From the NCBI GenBank assembly GCA_016935985.1, contig JAFGPW010000001.1:62001-126000 (forward strand): a stretch of 64,000 bases of DNA. The letters run 5' to 3'. Below, in pieces: positions 20,413 to 29,284 of the stretch (position 1 is its first letter; the number at the start of each line of letters is the position of its first letter). A program made the position numbers and the translations under genes. Source of the stretch: Candidatus Woesearchaeota archaeon (GTDB lineage Archaea > Nanobdellota > Nanobdellia > Woesearchaeales > JAFGPW01). The notes beneath the pieces were generated by a model. That model had not been told where the DNA came from. It ran no database searches and saw nothing but the letters and a program-made list of their open reading frames with translations.

Positions 20413-21696
20413 TCATGCCGCAATCGGGTTCCTGATCGTTATCTCCTGGCCGAGCTGTCCGGAGGCGACACGCTTGATCTCGGTGATGAGCGCGCCGATC
20501 TCCTCGGTCTCCTTCTCTGCCTGTCGGGCGAGGTAGGCGATCTTCTTGTCCAGCGTCGAGAGCTCGTCCTCGTGCTTCGTGTTCTCCTCCTCGAGCTCGG
20601 TGATCCGGAGATAGGTGTGGTTCTTCCGGAGGATGTCGCTCTTGCGCTCGATGTTCGAGGTGAACGTCCCAATCTTCGCGCGCAGGCCGGCGAGATAGTC
20701 CTGGTCGATCCTCCTGAGGTGCCCGAGCGTCTTGGCGCGTTTCGTGCTCTTCAGCGTCAGCTGCTCGCTCTCGAGCGTCTTCATCAGCTTGCCGAGGACC
20801 TCGAGGACCGTCAGGCCGCCGTCCGCCATGAGCGCCTTCACCGGGTCGGCGAGGTACTCCTGGATCGTCGTCTGGTCGAGGGAGATCTTGCCGTACTTCT
20901 TGAGCGCGTGCTCGATCGAGGAGAAGCGGTTGCGCAGGTCGTCGTGCAGCAGCTTCAGCGAACGCCGCTCGTCGTCGATCTCTGCCTCGGTCGCCTTGAA
21001 GGCGGCGAAATCCTCGGAGAGCGAGAGGTCCTTGACCGTCTGCTCGTTCCTGATGATCGTCTCCTTGAGCTGGGAGATGCTCTCCGTGTGGACATCGATC
21101 TGCCTCCTGATGCCGCCGGTGTCGGCGACGCGCTGTACGATCGCCGCGAGCATCGCCTGGATCCGCATGATGCCTTCCGGTGACGTCGCGGCGATCCGCT
21201 TCAGGTCCTTTCCCAGGCTCTCGATGCCCTTGACCGCGAGCCCGACGGCGCGCGTCTCGTGGGCGAAGAACTCGTTCAGGATGTGGAACGAGCGCTTGGT
21301 CCCCTTGTTGTAGAGCACGAGGTTCCTGTCGAACTGCTCGATGAATGCCGAAGTCGCCTGCGCGTCCGTCCTCTCCGGTCGCCTGATGCGGTCGAGGAAG
21401 AGCCTTGTCATCTGGATGAAGCTCGTGCGGTTGCCGCGCATGAGCGCGAGCTCCCGCGGGGATATCTTGGTGTTCTTGAGCTCAGCCGCCTCGAGCGCGG
21501 CGAGCCGCTGCCGCGCCTCGTCGGATTTCGCGCGCATGCCTTCGAAGACCGAGAGCGCTGAGGACACGAAGGTCTCCTGCCGCCTCTTCAGCTCCTCCTC
21601 GAGACGCTTCCCTAACTCCTCGAAGGTGATCTCTGCCGGCTCTTGCGGCGCCCCGCCGACCCTCAAGAACGACGTGATGAAATCATGGAACCCCAT
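20413..21696 (-). CDS. Predicted coiled-coil protein, 427 aa
   Basis: Long charged helical sequence, convergent with the preceding coiled-coil gene. Confidence 0.75.
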   Translation of the reverse strand: MGFHDFITSFLRVGGAPQEPAEITFEELGKRLEEELKRRQETFVSSALSVFEGMRAKSDEARQRLAALEAAELKNTKISPRELALMRGNRTSFIQMTRLFLDRIRRPERTDAQATSAFIEQFDRNLVLYNKGTKRSFHILNEFFAHETRAVGLAVKGIESLGKDLKRIAATSPEGIMRIQAMLAAIVQRVADTGGIRRQIDVHTESISQLKETIIRNEQTVKDLSLSEDFAAFKATEAEIDDERRSLKLLHDDLRNRFSSIEHALKKYGKISLDQTTIQEYLADPVKALMADGGLTVLEVLGKLMKTLESEQLTLKSTKRAKTLGHLRRIDQDYLAGLRAKIGTFTSNIERKSDILRKNHTYLRITELEEENTKHEDELSTLDKKIAYLARQAEKETEEIGALITEIKRVASGQLGQEITIRNPIAA

Positions 21697-21771
21697 GGTG
21701 CGTCCCGAAGCTGCGCCGGTATAATAAATTAATGGAAATCATTTTATACCGAAGAGGAATATTCCCTCCTC

Positions 21772-22095
21772 ATGAGACGCTCGAACCAGGGGAAACCGGC
21801 GCGGATCAAGAGGAAGGCGCTCGAGCAGATGCGCGAGCTCTTCTCGCTCGCAGCAGCGGCATACCGCGACGATCCCTCGCTCTCCCATCGGTATGTCTTC
21901 CTCGCGCGGAAGCTCGCGATGAAGCACAAGGTGAGCATACCGTCCGAGCTGAAACGGCGGTTCTGCAAGCGGTGCGGAAGATATCTCGTGCCCTCGGTCA
22001 ATGCACGGGTCAGGCTGAAGGACGGAAGGGTCGTCTCGTTCTGCACCGGATGCAGGGCCATCTCGCGCGTGCCGTACCGGAAGAGGAAGCGATGA
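21772..22095 (+). CDS. rnp4: Ribonuclease P protein component 4 (Rpp21 / Rpr2 family)
   Basis: RYVFLARKLAMKHKVSIPSELKRRFCKRCGRYLVPSVNARVRL...FCTGC zinc ribbon. Confidence 0.92.
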   Translation: MRRSNQGKPARIKRKALEQMRELFSLAAAAYRDDPSLSHRYVFLARKLAMKHKVSIPSELKRRFCKRCGRYLVPSVNARVRLKDGRVVSFCTGCRAISRVPYRKRKR

Positions 22096-22242
22096 GCGAG
22101 CGGTATCGGAGCGTCCATTTTTATTTCTATATTGAAAAAAATTATTTTGAATTTTTTCTCTAGATATTTCACGAGAATAAACGAAAGAATTAAATAGTTA
22201 AAGTGTCATTACTTAGTAATAATTACATCTTGGGTGATACGC

Positions 22243-22392
22243 ATGAGAGAAGCGCTCAACACGAAGGTCATGATCCCGGAGAAGCAGACCTCGGACCTCG
22301 AGGCAGGCCTTGCTGCAGGAGGCAGGACCGGCGAACTTTACGAGAAGGCGAAGCGCGCCCCGGATGACCTGTACGCCAAGTACAAGCTCTGA
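22243..22392 (+). CDS. Putative small protein, 49 aa
   Basis: Hand translation MREALNTKVMIPEKQTSDLEAGLAAGGRTGELYEKAKRAPDDLYAKYKL*; GGTGAT SD-like motif upstream. Confidence 0.45.
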   Translation: MREALNTKVMIPEKQTSDLEAGLAAGGRTGELYEKAKRAPDDLYAKYKL

Positions 22393-22404
22393 TGAGAGGT
22401 GAGG

Positions 22405-22509
22405 ATGATGGATGCGACCACTATCGAGACCGCTGTCGACGACACGCCGGCTGCGCGCAATACCGTTGCGAAGGACATCAGGCTCGTCGGCGCGTATTAT
22501 CTTCTCTGA
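22405..22509 (+). CDS. Putative small protein, 34 aa
   Basis: MMDATTIETAVDDTPAARNTVAKDIRLVGAYYLL*; preceded by GAGGTGAGG SD-like motif, 12 nt after the previous small ORF. Confidence 0.38.
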   Translation: MMDATTIETAVDDTPAARNTVAKDIRLVGAYYLL

Positions 22510-22572
22510 TCATTCGTCTTTCGCCGCGATCAGCCACAATCATTTTATACTCTTCTCCGTTCTCCAGACCGC

Positions 22573-24072
22573 ATGCCAAGCACTCGGTACACCATCCTCG
22601 ACTGCTACACCGACGAGCCGTCAGGCCTCGGCGTGCCGCCGTTCCTGGGAACGTATCCGCGCTACCTCTTCGGCGCGCTCGCGGACCATGGGCCTGCGTA
22701 CCTCACCATCGACGACGTGCGCCTGTGGCGGTTCCGCAAGGGCGTCGTCCCGAAGGAAGGGCACAAGACCGACATCCGCATCCATAACCTTAGCCGCAAC
22801 CATGCGAGGGTGAAGGAAATACTCGATGCCACCGACGAGCTCATCGTCGTCGCCGGCGTCCAGACGCCGGGCAAGTATCTCGCGGCTGTGCCGGGCACGC
22901 TCTTCGAGATCAGGAGGCTCATCGACGGCCTGCGGTGCAGGAAGACGCTCACCGGCCCTGCGTCGACCGCTCACGGCACGCGCGCCGAGGGCGGCAGGCT
23001 GCCTGAGAGGACCGACCTCTCGTTCTTCGACAGCGTCGACGCTGACCTGCTTGGCATCGGCCAGTACCAGAAGGTCAGGAGGTACGCGGTCGACGGCGCG
23101 AGACTGGTGGAACAGGTGCCCTGGCCTGCCGTCGCTGAGCTCGAGACCGGGAGAGGCTGTCCGCGGCGCGACGCGTGCTCGTTCTGCACCGAGCCGCGGC
23201 ACACCCTCGAGTGGCGCGCGACAGACGACATCATCGCCGAAGCGGAGGCGCTCGCAGCAGCCGGCGTCAGGCATTTCAGGCTCGGCAAGCAGAGCGACTT
23301 CTATGCCTATAGGGGCGGAGCGGCAGGCGAGGTTCGGAAGCTCCTTGAAGGCATCCGTGCGCTCGGGCCGGCGACGCTGCACATCGACAACGTGAATCCT
23401 GCGAGCGTCGTCGCCGCGAACGGCGAGCGGATCACCCGGCTCATCGTCGAGCACTGCACACCGGGGAACATCGCGGCCTTCGGAGTCGAGTCATTCGACC
23501 CTGAGGTGGTCGGGAGGAACTGCCTCAACACCACTCCTGAGCAGGCGCTCGAGGCGATCAGGATCATAAACCTTCATGGCGCGGAGCGCGGGGAGAACGG
23601 CATGCCGAAGTTCCTCCCCGGCATCAACATCCTGCTCGGGCTCATCGGCGAGACGAAGGGGACGCTCGACCTGGACCTCGCGTGGCTGAAGCGGATCCTC
23701 GACGAGGGGCTCATGCTCCGCCGCATCAACATCAGGCAGGTGGTGCCCTACCGCGGCACGAGGCTCTACGCCGAGGCGAAGACGAAGTACATCAAGAAGA
23801 ACAAGGCGAAGTACTTCTCGTTCAGGCGAAAGGTCAGGGAAGAAGTGGACCTGCCCATGCTCAGGCGCACCGTGCCTGAAGGGACCGTGCTTTCCGGCGT
23901 CAGGCTCGAGACGCACGACGGCAGCACGACCTTCGGCAGGCAGATGGGCACCTACCCTCTCATCGTCGGGATCAGGCGGCGGCTGCCGTTGGGGAGGACG
24001 GTCTCGGTGAAGGTCTCTAGCCATATGCTGCGGAGCCTCGTCGCTGAGGTTATCGAGGAGAACTCCCGCTGA
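22573..24072 (+). CDS. Archaeal radical SAM enzyme of the COG1031 type (C-terminal HhH)
   Basis: ELETGRGCPRRDACSFCTEPRH cluster motif, GVESFDPEVVGRNCLNTTPEQALEAI, INIRQVVPYRGT. Confidence 0.85.
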   Translation: MPSTRYTILDCYTDEPSGLGVPPFLGTYPRYLFGALADHGPAYLTIDDVRLWRFRKGVVPKEGHKTDIRIHNLSRNHARVKEILDATDELIVVAGVQTPGKYLAAVPGTLFEIRRLIDGLRCRKTLTGPASTAHGTRAEGGRLPERTDLSFFDSVDADLLGIGQYQKVRRYAVDGARLVEQVPWPAVAELETGRGCPRRDACSFCTEPRHTLEWRATDDIIAEAEALAAAGVRHFRLGKQSDFYAYRGGAAGEVRKLLEGIRALGPATLHIDNVNPASVVAANGERITRLIVEHCTPGNIAAFGVESFDPEVVGRNCLNTTPEQALEAIRIINLHGAERGENGMPKFLPGINILLGLIGETKGTLDLDLAWLKRILDEGLMLRRINIRQVVPYRGTRLYAEAKTKYIKKNKAKYFSFRRKVREEVDLPMLRRTVPEGTVLSGVRLETHDGSTTFGRQMGTYPLIVGIRRRLPLGRTVSVKVSSHMLRSLVAEVIEENSR

Positions 24073-24117
24073 CCCATAGAAACTTTTATAAAGCAACGTC
24101 GAATCCAGAGCACGCAT

Positions 24118-24210
24118 GCCTCCGTAGCTTAGTGGTAGAGCGTGCGGCTGTTATCCGGCACTGTCCGGAGAGAAACCGCAAGGTCACCGGTTCGATCCCG
24201 GTCGGAGGCG
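24118..24210 (+). tRNA. tRNA-Asn(GUU) with ~21-nt intron after position 37
   Basis: Acceptor GCCTCCG/CGGAGGC, T-arm ACCGG-TTCGATC-CCGGT, anticodon stem TGCGG/CCGCA, loop CTGTTA|TCCGGCACTGTCCGGAGAGAA|A; TATA TTTTATAAAG at ~24085. Confidence 0.9.
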
Positions 24211-24218
24211 GTCATCAG

Positions 24219-24334
24219 GGGCCCGTAGCTTAGCCTGGTGGAGTGCCCGACTGATATATTGGACGTTACGTCCGATGGCCGGAACGCCAGTGACAGACAT
24301 CGGGTGGTCCGGGGTTCAAATCCCCGCGGGCCCA
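24219..24334 (+). tRNA. tRNA-Ile(GAU) with ~42-nt intron
   Basis: Acceptor GGGCCCG/CGGGCCC, T-arm CGGGG-TTCAAAT-CCCCG, anticodon stem CCCGA/TCGGG with CTGATA at the 5' loop side; intron contains GGACG-TTA-CGTCC hairpin. Confidence 0.87.
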
Positions 24335-24352
24335 CTCCTTTCTTATTATTAT

Positions 24353-24868
24353 TCAGAGCACGAAGTAGTGCAGGACGTTCCCGAGAAGAAGGAAGAGGCC
24401 GTAGCGCGCTGCAGCATAGAGGATGATCCTCCCTTTCGACGTCTTCGGCTTGAGCGTCTTCAGGTTGTAGTGCCGCGCGGCGTAGATGCTCCCTTCGGGG
24501 AAGCCGTAGAAGAAGACGAGCACCGCGCACACCGAGAAGATGAAGATGTCCTGGAAGGCGATCGCGAGCGCCACCGCATCGAGAGCGTAGAGGATCGCGG
24601 AGAGCCAGTGCTGCACGGCGTCGTCGAACGAATGGAAGAGCCAGAAGAGCACGCAAAAGACGATGACCGCGACGAAGGGCGCGGCCGCAGCCGAACCCAC
24701 GAGCAGGTGGAAGAGGAAGGTGAAAACGAGCGTCTGGGCGACGGTGCGCATCAGGCCGAAGTATTTCCTTCCCGGCGCGAGCTCCTCGGGAGCGATGAAC
24801 GCGAGCGCGATCCCCGCGTAGATTCCGAGGAACACGACGAGCGAGACGAGCAGGAACGAGAGCAGCAT
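24353..24868 (-). CDS. Multi-pass membrane protein
   Basis: Start MLLSFLLVSLVVFLGIYAGIALAF; TGATG overlap with the stop of the upstream Dph2-like fragment. Confidence 0.75.
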   Translation of the reverse strand: MLLSFLLVSLVVFLGIYAGIALAFIAPEELAPGRKYFGLMRTVAQTLVFTFLFHLLVGSAAAAPFVAVIVFCVLFWLFHSFDDAVQHWLSAILYALDAVALAIAFQDIFIFSVCAVLVFFYGFPEGSIYAARHYNLKTLKPKTSKGRIILYAAARYGLFLLLGNVLHYFVL

Positions 24869-25128
24869 CACGACCACCTGGCATGCCCCCATTGGATGAC
24901 CAGGTCACAGCCCATATTCTTCGCGGCCACCGGCCGGTCGCAGGCGCCGAAGCAGGAGCCAGCCCAGATGAGAACCTCGGTGTCGGTCTCCTTTCGGATC
25001 GCGCGCTGGATCTCCGCCGCCTTCGGCTTGAGGCCATCGGGCAGCTGGAGGAGGACGCGCTTCGCCTTCTCCTGCCGTATCGTCGAGATGGCCTCATCGA
25101 TCCGCAGGTCGTAGTCAGCAGGCCCCAT
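24868..25128 (-). CDS. Truncated Dph2-like protein (N-terminal domain only, 86 aa)
   Basis: YDLRIDEAISTIRQEKAKRVLLQLPDGLKPKAAEIQRAIRKETDTEVLIWAGSCFGACDRPVAAKNMGCDLVIQWGHA matches Dph1/Dph2 domain 1; stop follows directly. Confidence 0.8.
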   Translation of the reverse strand: MGPADYDLRIDEAISTIRQEKAKRVLLQLPDGLKPKAAEIQRAIRKETDTEVLIWAGSCFGACDRPVAAKNMGCDLVIQWGHARWS

Positions 25129-25212
25129 CACAACTGGTGATGGCATCGCGGTATATTAATCTTTCCCGACGGACCGAAAGTATTATTAAACCCGTAAGCG
25201 AGCGATGCTGTC

Positions 25213-25656
25213 ATGGCGGTCGTCTGCGAGAATCTCGTTCGTATCATCACCCATCCGATTGTTCTTGCCGCCTTCTTCGCTTGGTTCGGCGCCCAGCTGA
25301 TCAAGGTGATCATCTTCGCCGCCGAGAAGCGGAGGTTCGACGCGCGGCTCCTCTACGCCACCGGCGGGATGCCGTCGGGCCACGCGGCATCGGTCTCTGC
25401 GCTGACGGTCGCGATCTATCTCTATGAAGGGGTCTCCACAGCGTTCGTGCTGTCCGGGGTCTTCGCATTGGTGGTGATACGCGACGCGCTCTACTTCCGC
25501 TCGCTCTCGCAGGCCGATTACCTGCTCGCCGATGAGACGACCCCGAAGAAGGCGCTCGCCGCGATGCGGGTGAAGCCGCGGCACACCCTCGCCCAGGTCT
25601 TGGTGGGAATCCTTTTCGGGACCATCATCGCGCTCGTCGTCTTCCTGGTCCGCTAG
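25213..25656 (+). CDS. Divergent PAP2 family membrane protein (DUF212/COG1963)
   Basis: AWFGAQLIKVIIF...GGMPSGHAASVSALTVAI...RDALYFRS. Confidence 0.88.
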   Translation: MAVVCENLVRIITHPIVLAAFFAWFGAQLIKVIIFAAEKRRFDARLLYATGGMPSGHAASVSALTVAIYLYEGVSTAFVLSGVFALVVIRDALYFRSLSQADYLLADETTPKKALAAMRVKPRHTLAQVLVGILFGTIIALVVFLVR

Positions 25657-25711
25657 CCCAGTGGACAAGCCTGCACAAGGTATAAATAGCATCAGCGGTT
25701 CTCAGAAGGCC

Positions 25712-27277
25712 ATGGCAGCCCGGGCCATCGATGTGGCGCAGACGTACGCGAACGAGACCCTCAATCTCGCGCTCGACACGGTCAGGAAGGAGAAGCAGGC
25801 GCTCTTCTTCGTCAACGCCAAGCGCTCTGCCGAGAAGACGGCTGAGGACATCGCGAAGAGGCTGAAAGAGACAGCCGATCTCGAGCGCCTGGCGGGAAAA
25901 GCGCTCCACGACCTGCCGCACCCGACCAAGCAGTGCGAGCGGCTCGCCGGCTGCCTGAAGAAGGGGATCGCGTTCCATCACGCCGGGCTCACCGCCGGCC
26001 AGCGCCAGCTCGTCGAGGAATCTTTTCGGAAAGGCATGATCAGGATCATCGCCTGCACGCCGACTCTCGCGGCAGGGCTCGATCTCCCGGCGTTCCGGGC
26101 GATTATCAAGGACCTCAAGCGCTACGGCGGCCGATGGGGCATGCAGCCCATCCCGGTTCTCGAGTACCTCCAGATGGCAGGCCGCGCCGGCCGCCCCACG
26201 TTCGACGACTACGGCGAGGCGATCTGTATCGCCGCGAGCGATGCCGAGAAGGAGGAAATCATCGAGAGCTACATCAACGGCAGGCCTGAGGCGATCTATT
26301 CCAAGCTCGCGGTCGAGCCGGTTCTGCGCACCTATGTCCTCTCGCTCGTCGCGACGCGGGTCGTGCGCAGCAGGGAAGGCCTCGTCGGGTTCTTCGCCGA
26401 GAGCTTCTGGGCGCACCAGTACAAGGACCTCGACCGCATCGCCGAGATCATCGGGCGTATGCTCGCGCTCCTCGAGGAATGGGAATTCGTGACCCTTGAG
26501 GGAGGGCCAGGGTCGGGGTTCGTATCCGCGGACGAGCTCGGGACCGGCAAGGTGACCGCGACGCGGCTCGGCGAGCGCGTGGCGCAGCTCTACCTCGACC
26601 CGCTCACCGCCCACTACCTGATCGGCTGCCTGCAGAGGGCGACGGAATCGGAGGTATCGCCGTTCGCGCTCCTGCAGATGATGTCTTCCACCAATGAGAT
26701 GGTGCCGCCGCTCCGGGTCAAGGTCCGCGAGCTCGACGAGATAAACCAGCGGCTCGCCGAGAACGAGCACCTGTTGCTCGCCGACGAGCCGACGCTCTAC
26801 GACCCCGAGTACGACGACTTCCTGGCATCGGTCAAGACCGCGCTCTTCTTCATGGACTGGATAGACGAGAAGGACGAGGACTACCTGCTCGAGCAATACG
26901 GCATCAGGGCAGGCGAGATCCACGCGAAGCGCGAGATCGCCGACTGGCTCTGCTACTCCTGCGAGGAGCTGTGCAAGCTGCTTTCCTTCCCTGAGGCGAG
27001 GAGCGAGGTGACGAAGCTCAGGTTCAGGCTCAAGTACGGCGCGAAGGAGGAGCTCTTCCCCCTACTGAGGCTTCGGAACATCGGGCGGGTCAGGGCGCGT
27101 AGGCTCTTCGCCAACAGGATCCGGGATGTCGGCGACATCAAGAGGGCCCCGCTCATGACCCTCTCCCAGCTGGTCGGCAGGAAGACGGCGGAGGATGTCA
27201 AGAAGCAGGTAGGACAGGAGGTGGGGGAAGTGCCGGCAGGGAAGCGGAAAGGCCAGACAGGGCTCGGTAAGTACTGA
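25712..27277 (+). CDS. Hel308/Ski2-like helicase lacking the first RecA domain
   Basis: Starts at RecA2 (ALFFVNAKRSAEKTAEDIAKRL, AFHHAGLTAGQRQLVEESFRKG, LEYLQMAGRAGRPTFDDYGEAI) followed by WH/ratchet/HhH regions; no Walker A or DExH motif anywhere in the frame; TATA (GGTATAAATAG) about 25-35 nt upstream. Confidence 0.85.
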   Translation: MAARAIDVAQTYANETLNLALDTVRKEKQALFFVNAKRSAEKTAEDIAKRLKETADLERLAGKALHDLPHPTKQCERLAGCLKKGIAFHHAGLTAGQRQLVEESFRKGMIRIIACTPTLAAGLDLPAFRAIIKDLKRYGGRWGMQPIPVLEYLQMAGRAGRPTFDDYGEAICIAASDAEKEEIIESYINGRPEAIYSKLAVEPVLRTYVLSLVATRVVRSREGLVGFFAESFWAHQYKDLDRIAEIIGRMLALLEEWEFVTLEGGPGSGFVSADELGTGKVTATRLGERVAQLYLDPLTAHYLIGCLQRATESEVSPFALLQMMSSTNEMVPPLRVKVRELDEINQRLAENEHLLLADEPTLYDPEYDDFLASVKTALFFMDWIDEKDEDYLLEQYGIRAGEIHAKREIADWLCYSCEELCKLLSFPEARSEVTKLRFRLKYGAKEELFPLLRLRNIGRVRARRLFANRIRDVGDIKRAPLMTLSQLVGRKTAEDVKKQVGQEVGEVPAGKRKGQTGLGKY

Positions 27278-28537
27278 TCAAGCGGTGTAGCGCGGATGCT
27301 CTGTGCGGCGCTTCGGCGGCTCGGCGAATTTCGCGACCTTCTGGGGGTCATAGACACCGTCAGTGCAGTAGATTTCCGTGAGGGGTATCCCCTCCTCGAT
27401 CGCGCGGATGACCTCACCGAAGTACCGGGCGGTCCTGATGACGCTCGTGACCTTCCGGAGCTCGTAGATCATGTTCTTCTCGATCGACGGGTGGGTGTTC
27501 ATGTAGAGGACCTCGAGCGGGAACGCGGCCGCCATCCGCTGCTGGGCGTCCTCATAGGCGAGACCGGCATGGACGGCATGGGTGGCATAGCTCACGACCG
27601 CGTCCGGGTTCTGAGGGCTCTTCCCTTCGATTACGACGCCATCGACCTTCAGCGTCTTGTGGAGCCGCTCCCTCGTCCCGACGGTGTCGTCCATGTCATC
27701 GAGGGTGATCGCGATCTTTCCGGCGAGCCCCTGGTAGTTATCCGTCGCGCGTGGGTTGCTGAGCTCGAGCATGTTCGGATCGTTCGGCTTCAGCCGGAGC
27801 TTGTCGAACATGAGCAGGCTCACATTGACTAATCCGACATCATGCATCAGGGAATAGAGGTCCCTCGCGAACGGCTCTGCGCCCTTGTCAGGGCTCACCA
27901 GGACGACGTTCCTCCCTTGGTCGCTATAATCGATGAGCGAGAAATGCTGGAAGTAATGGATGATGAGGGGGAGCGGGTTCATGGTGATGAGCGCATCGTC
28001 CCGGCCATAGACGTCCTGATAGGATTTCGCCACCCACGGGCTGTGCAGGTGCATGGTGATGACGCGGTCGATGTGGTTCGCCTTGAAGGCGTTCGCCTGG
28101 GCCTTCGCGAGATTGCCCTTGCCCTTGAAGAGCCGCCTCTTCTCTTCAGGGCTGCTCTCGGGCATGTCGCTCGGCCCCTTGTCAGCCCGGCTGAAGTAGA
28201 GGTCAGGCGCGACGAAAGTTATATGTTTCGCCCCGTGCTCCCAGGCGGTGTAGGCGGAGAACTCTGCACGGGATTTCATCTCGCCCGGGCTGACGCTGTG
28301 GAGTATGTTCGCGGGGTCGGTCGGGACGCCGAAGAGGTAGACGTTCTTGCCGGTGAGATCGGTGAAGACCTCAGGATTGAATTCTCCCCCGGAGAATTTG
28401 CCGGGATAGATGGATTTCTCCACCTCAGGTATGCTGATCTTATAGACCGAATGGAGGTATTCGACAGTCTTCCTCGGGAAGTTCATCGAATCAGGGTCCC
28501 TCGACAGCGAGGCAATCACGATGTCACGCAAACCCAT
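27278..28537 (-). CDS. Ribose-phosphate pyrophosphokinase-like (PRPP synthetase family, divergent)
   Basis: VVLVSPDKGAEPFARDL and KIAITLDDMDDTVGTRERL resemble PRPP synthetase flexible-loop/PRPP-binding motifs; unusually long. Confidence 0.7.
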   Translation of the reverse strand: MGLRDIVIASLSRDPDSMNFPRKTVEYLHSVYKISIPEVEKSIYPGKFSGGEFNPEVFTDLTGKNVYLFGVPTDPANILHSVSPGEMKSRAEFSAYTAWEHGAKHITFVAPDLYFSRADKGPSDMPESSPEEKRRLFKGKGNLAKAQANAFKANHIDRVITMHLHSPWVAKSYQDVYGRDDALITMNPLPLIIHYFQHFSLIDYSDQGRNVVLVSPDKGAEPFARDLYSLMHDVGLVNVSLLMFDKLRLKPNDPNMLELSNPRATDNYQGLAGKIAITLDDMDDTVGTRERLHKTLKVDGVVIEGKSPQNPDAVVSYATHAVHAGLAYEDAQQRMAAAFPLEVLYMNTHPSIEKNMIYELRKVTSVIRTARYFGEVIRAIEEGIPLTEIYCTDGVYDPQKVAKFAEPPKRRTEHPRYTA

Positions 28538-28625
28538 GGGGAATCACCAACTACTAATTAGTAATTACTTATTGTATAAATAGTTACCGATGGCTTAATA
28601 ACAGAAGGGTTTTTCCAGTCCTCGT

Positions 28626-29255
28626 ATGAGGAATATCCTTACAAAAGACGGCTCGTTCACCCTCTATTCAGAGGAGCACAGCGAGTACTACCACTCGCTC
28701 ACCGGCGCGGAAGAGGAGGCGCGCGAGAAGTACGCGCAGCCGGGCGTCGCAGCGATCAGGGGGAAGGATCGGGTGCGGGTTCTTGACGTCTGCTTCGGGC
28801 TCGGCTACAACACCGCCGCGTTCCTCGATATGGCTGAGGATGAGATGTCAAGAATCAGGGTCGAGGCAGTAGGGCTCGAGAACGACCCTGCTGTCCTCAG
28901 GGAGATACTCACGACACCGGCCAGGTTCAGGAGCTATCCGCGAATCCGGGCAGCGGTCAGGGGAGAGGAGCCCTCAATCAGGATCATCCTCGGCGACGCG
29001 CGTCAGACGATACTGCAGGCAGGCGGCCCTTTCGACCTGGTGTTCTTCGACCCGTTCTCGCCCAAGAGGCAGCCCGAGCTCTGGAGCGAAGCCTTCTTCA
29101 GGGAGATCGCGGTGAGGATGGCGCCCGGAGCGCTCCTTGCCACTTACAGCTGCGCGAAGGCGGCACGGGAGCATATGGGGGCAGCCGGCCTTTCGGTAGC
29201 GGATGGTCCGGTGGTAAAGCGCTGGGCGCCAGGGACGATTGCACGGAAGGTTTAA
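28626..29255 (+). CDS. MnmC-like (DUF752) SAM-dependent methyltransferase
   Basis: TLYSEEHSEYYHSLTGAEEEAREKY, VLDVCFGLGYNTAAFL, DLVFFDPFSPKRQPELWSEAFFREI. Confidence 0.88.
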   Translation: MRNILTKDGSFTLYSEEHSEYYHSLTGAEEEAREKYAQPGVAAIRGKDRVRVLDVCFGLGYNTAAFLDMAEDEMSRIRVEAVGLENDPAVLREILTTPARFRSYPRIRAAVRGEEPSIRIILGDARQTILQAGGPFDLVFFDPFSPKRQPELWSEAFFREIAVRMAPGALLATYSCAKAAREHMGAAGLSVADGPVVKRWAPGTIARKV

Positions 29256-29284
29256 ATACACTCGAAGGGTTTCTGTGGATCCAT

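Noticed and set aside
22243-24072. RiPP precursor plus radical SAM maturase
   Set aside because: The radical SAM protein looks like the conserved archaeal COG1031 family, lacks an obvious SPASM domain, and has its own TATA; the small ORFs lack Cys/leader features.
24129-25097. 322-aa minus-strand ORF containing GPRGFEPRTTRC and DRTGDL
   Set aside because: Translation across the antisense of two tRNAs; GFEP-type motifs are a known artefact of tRNA T-arms.
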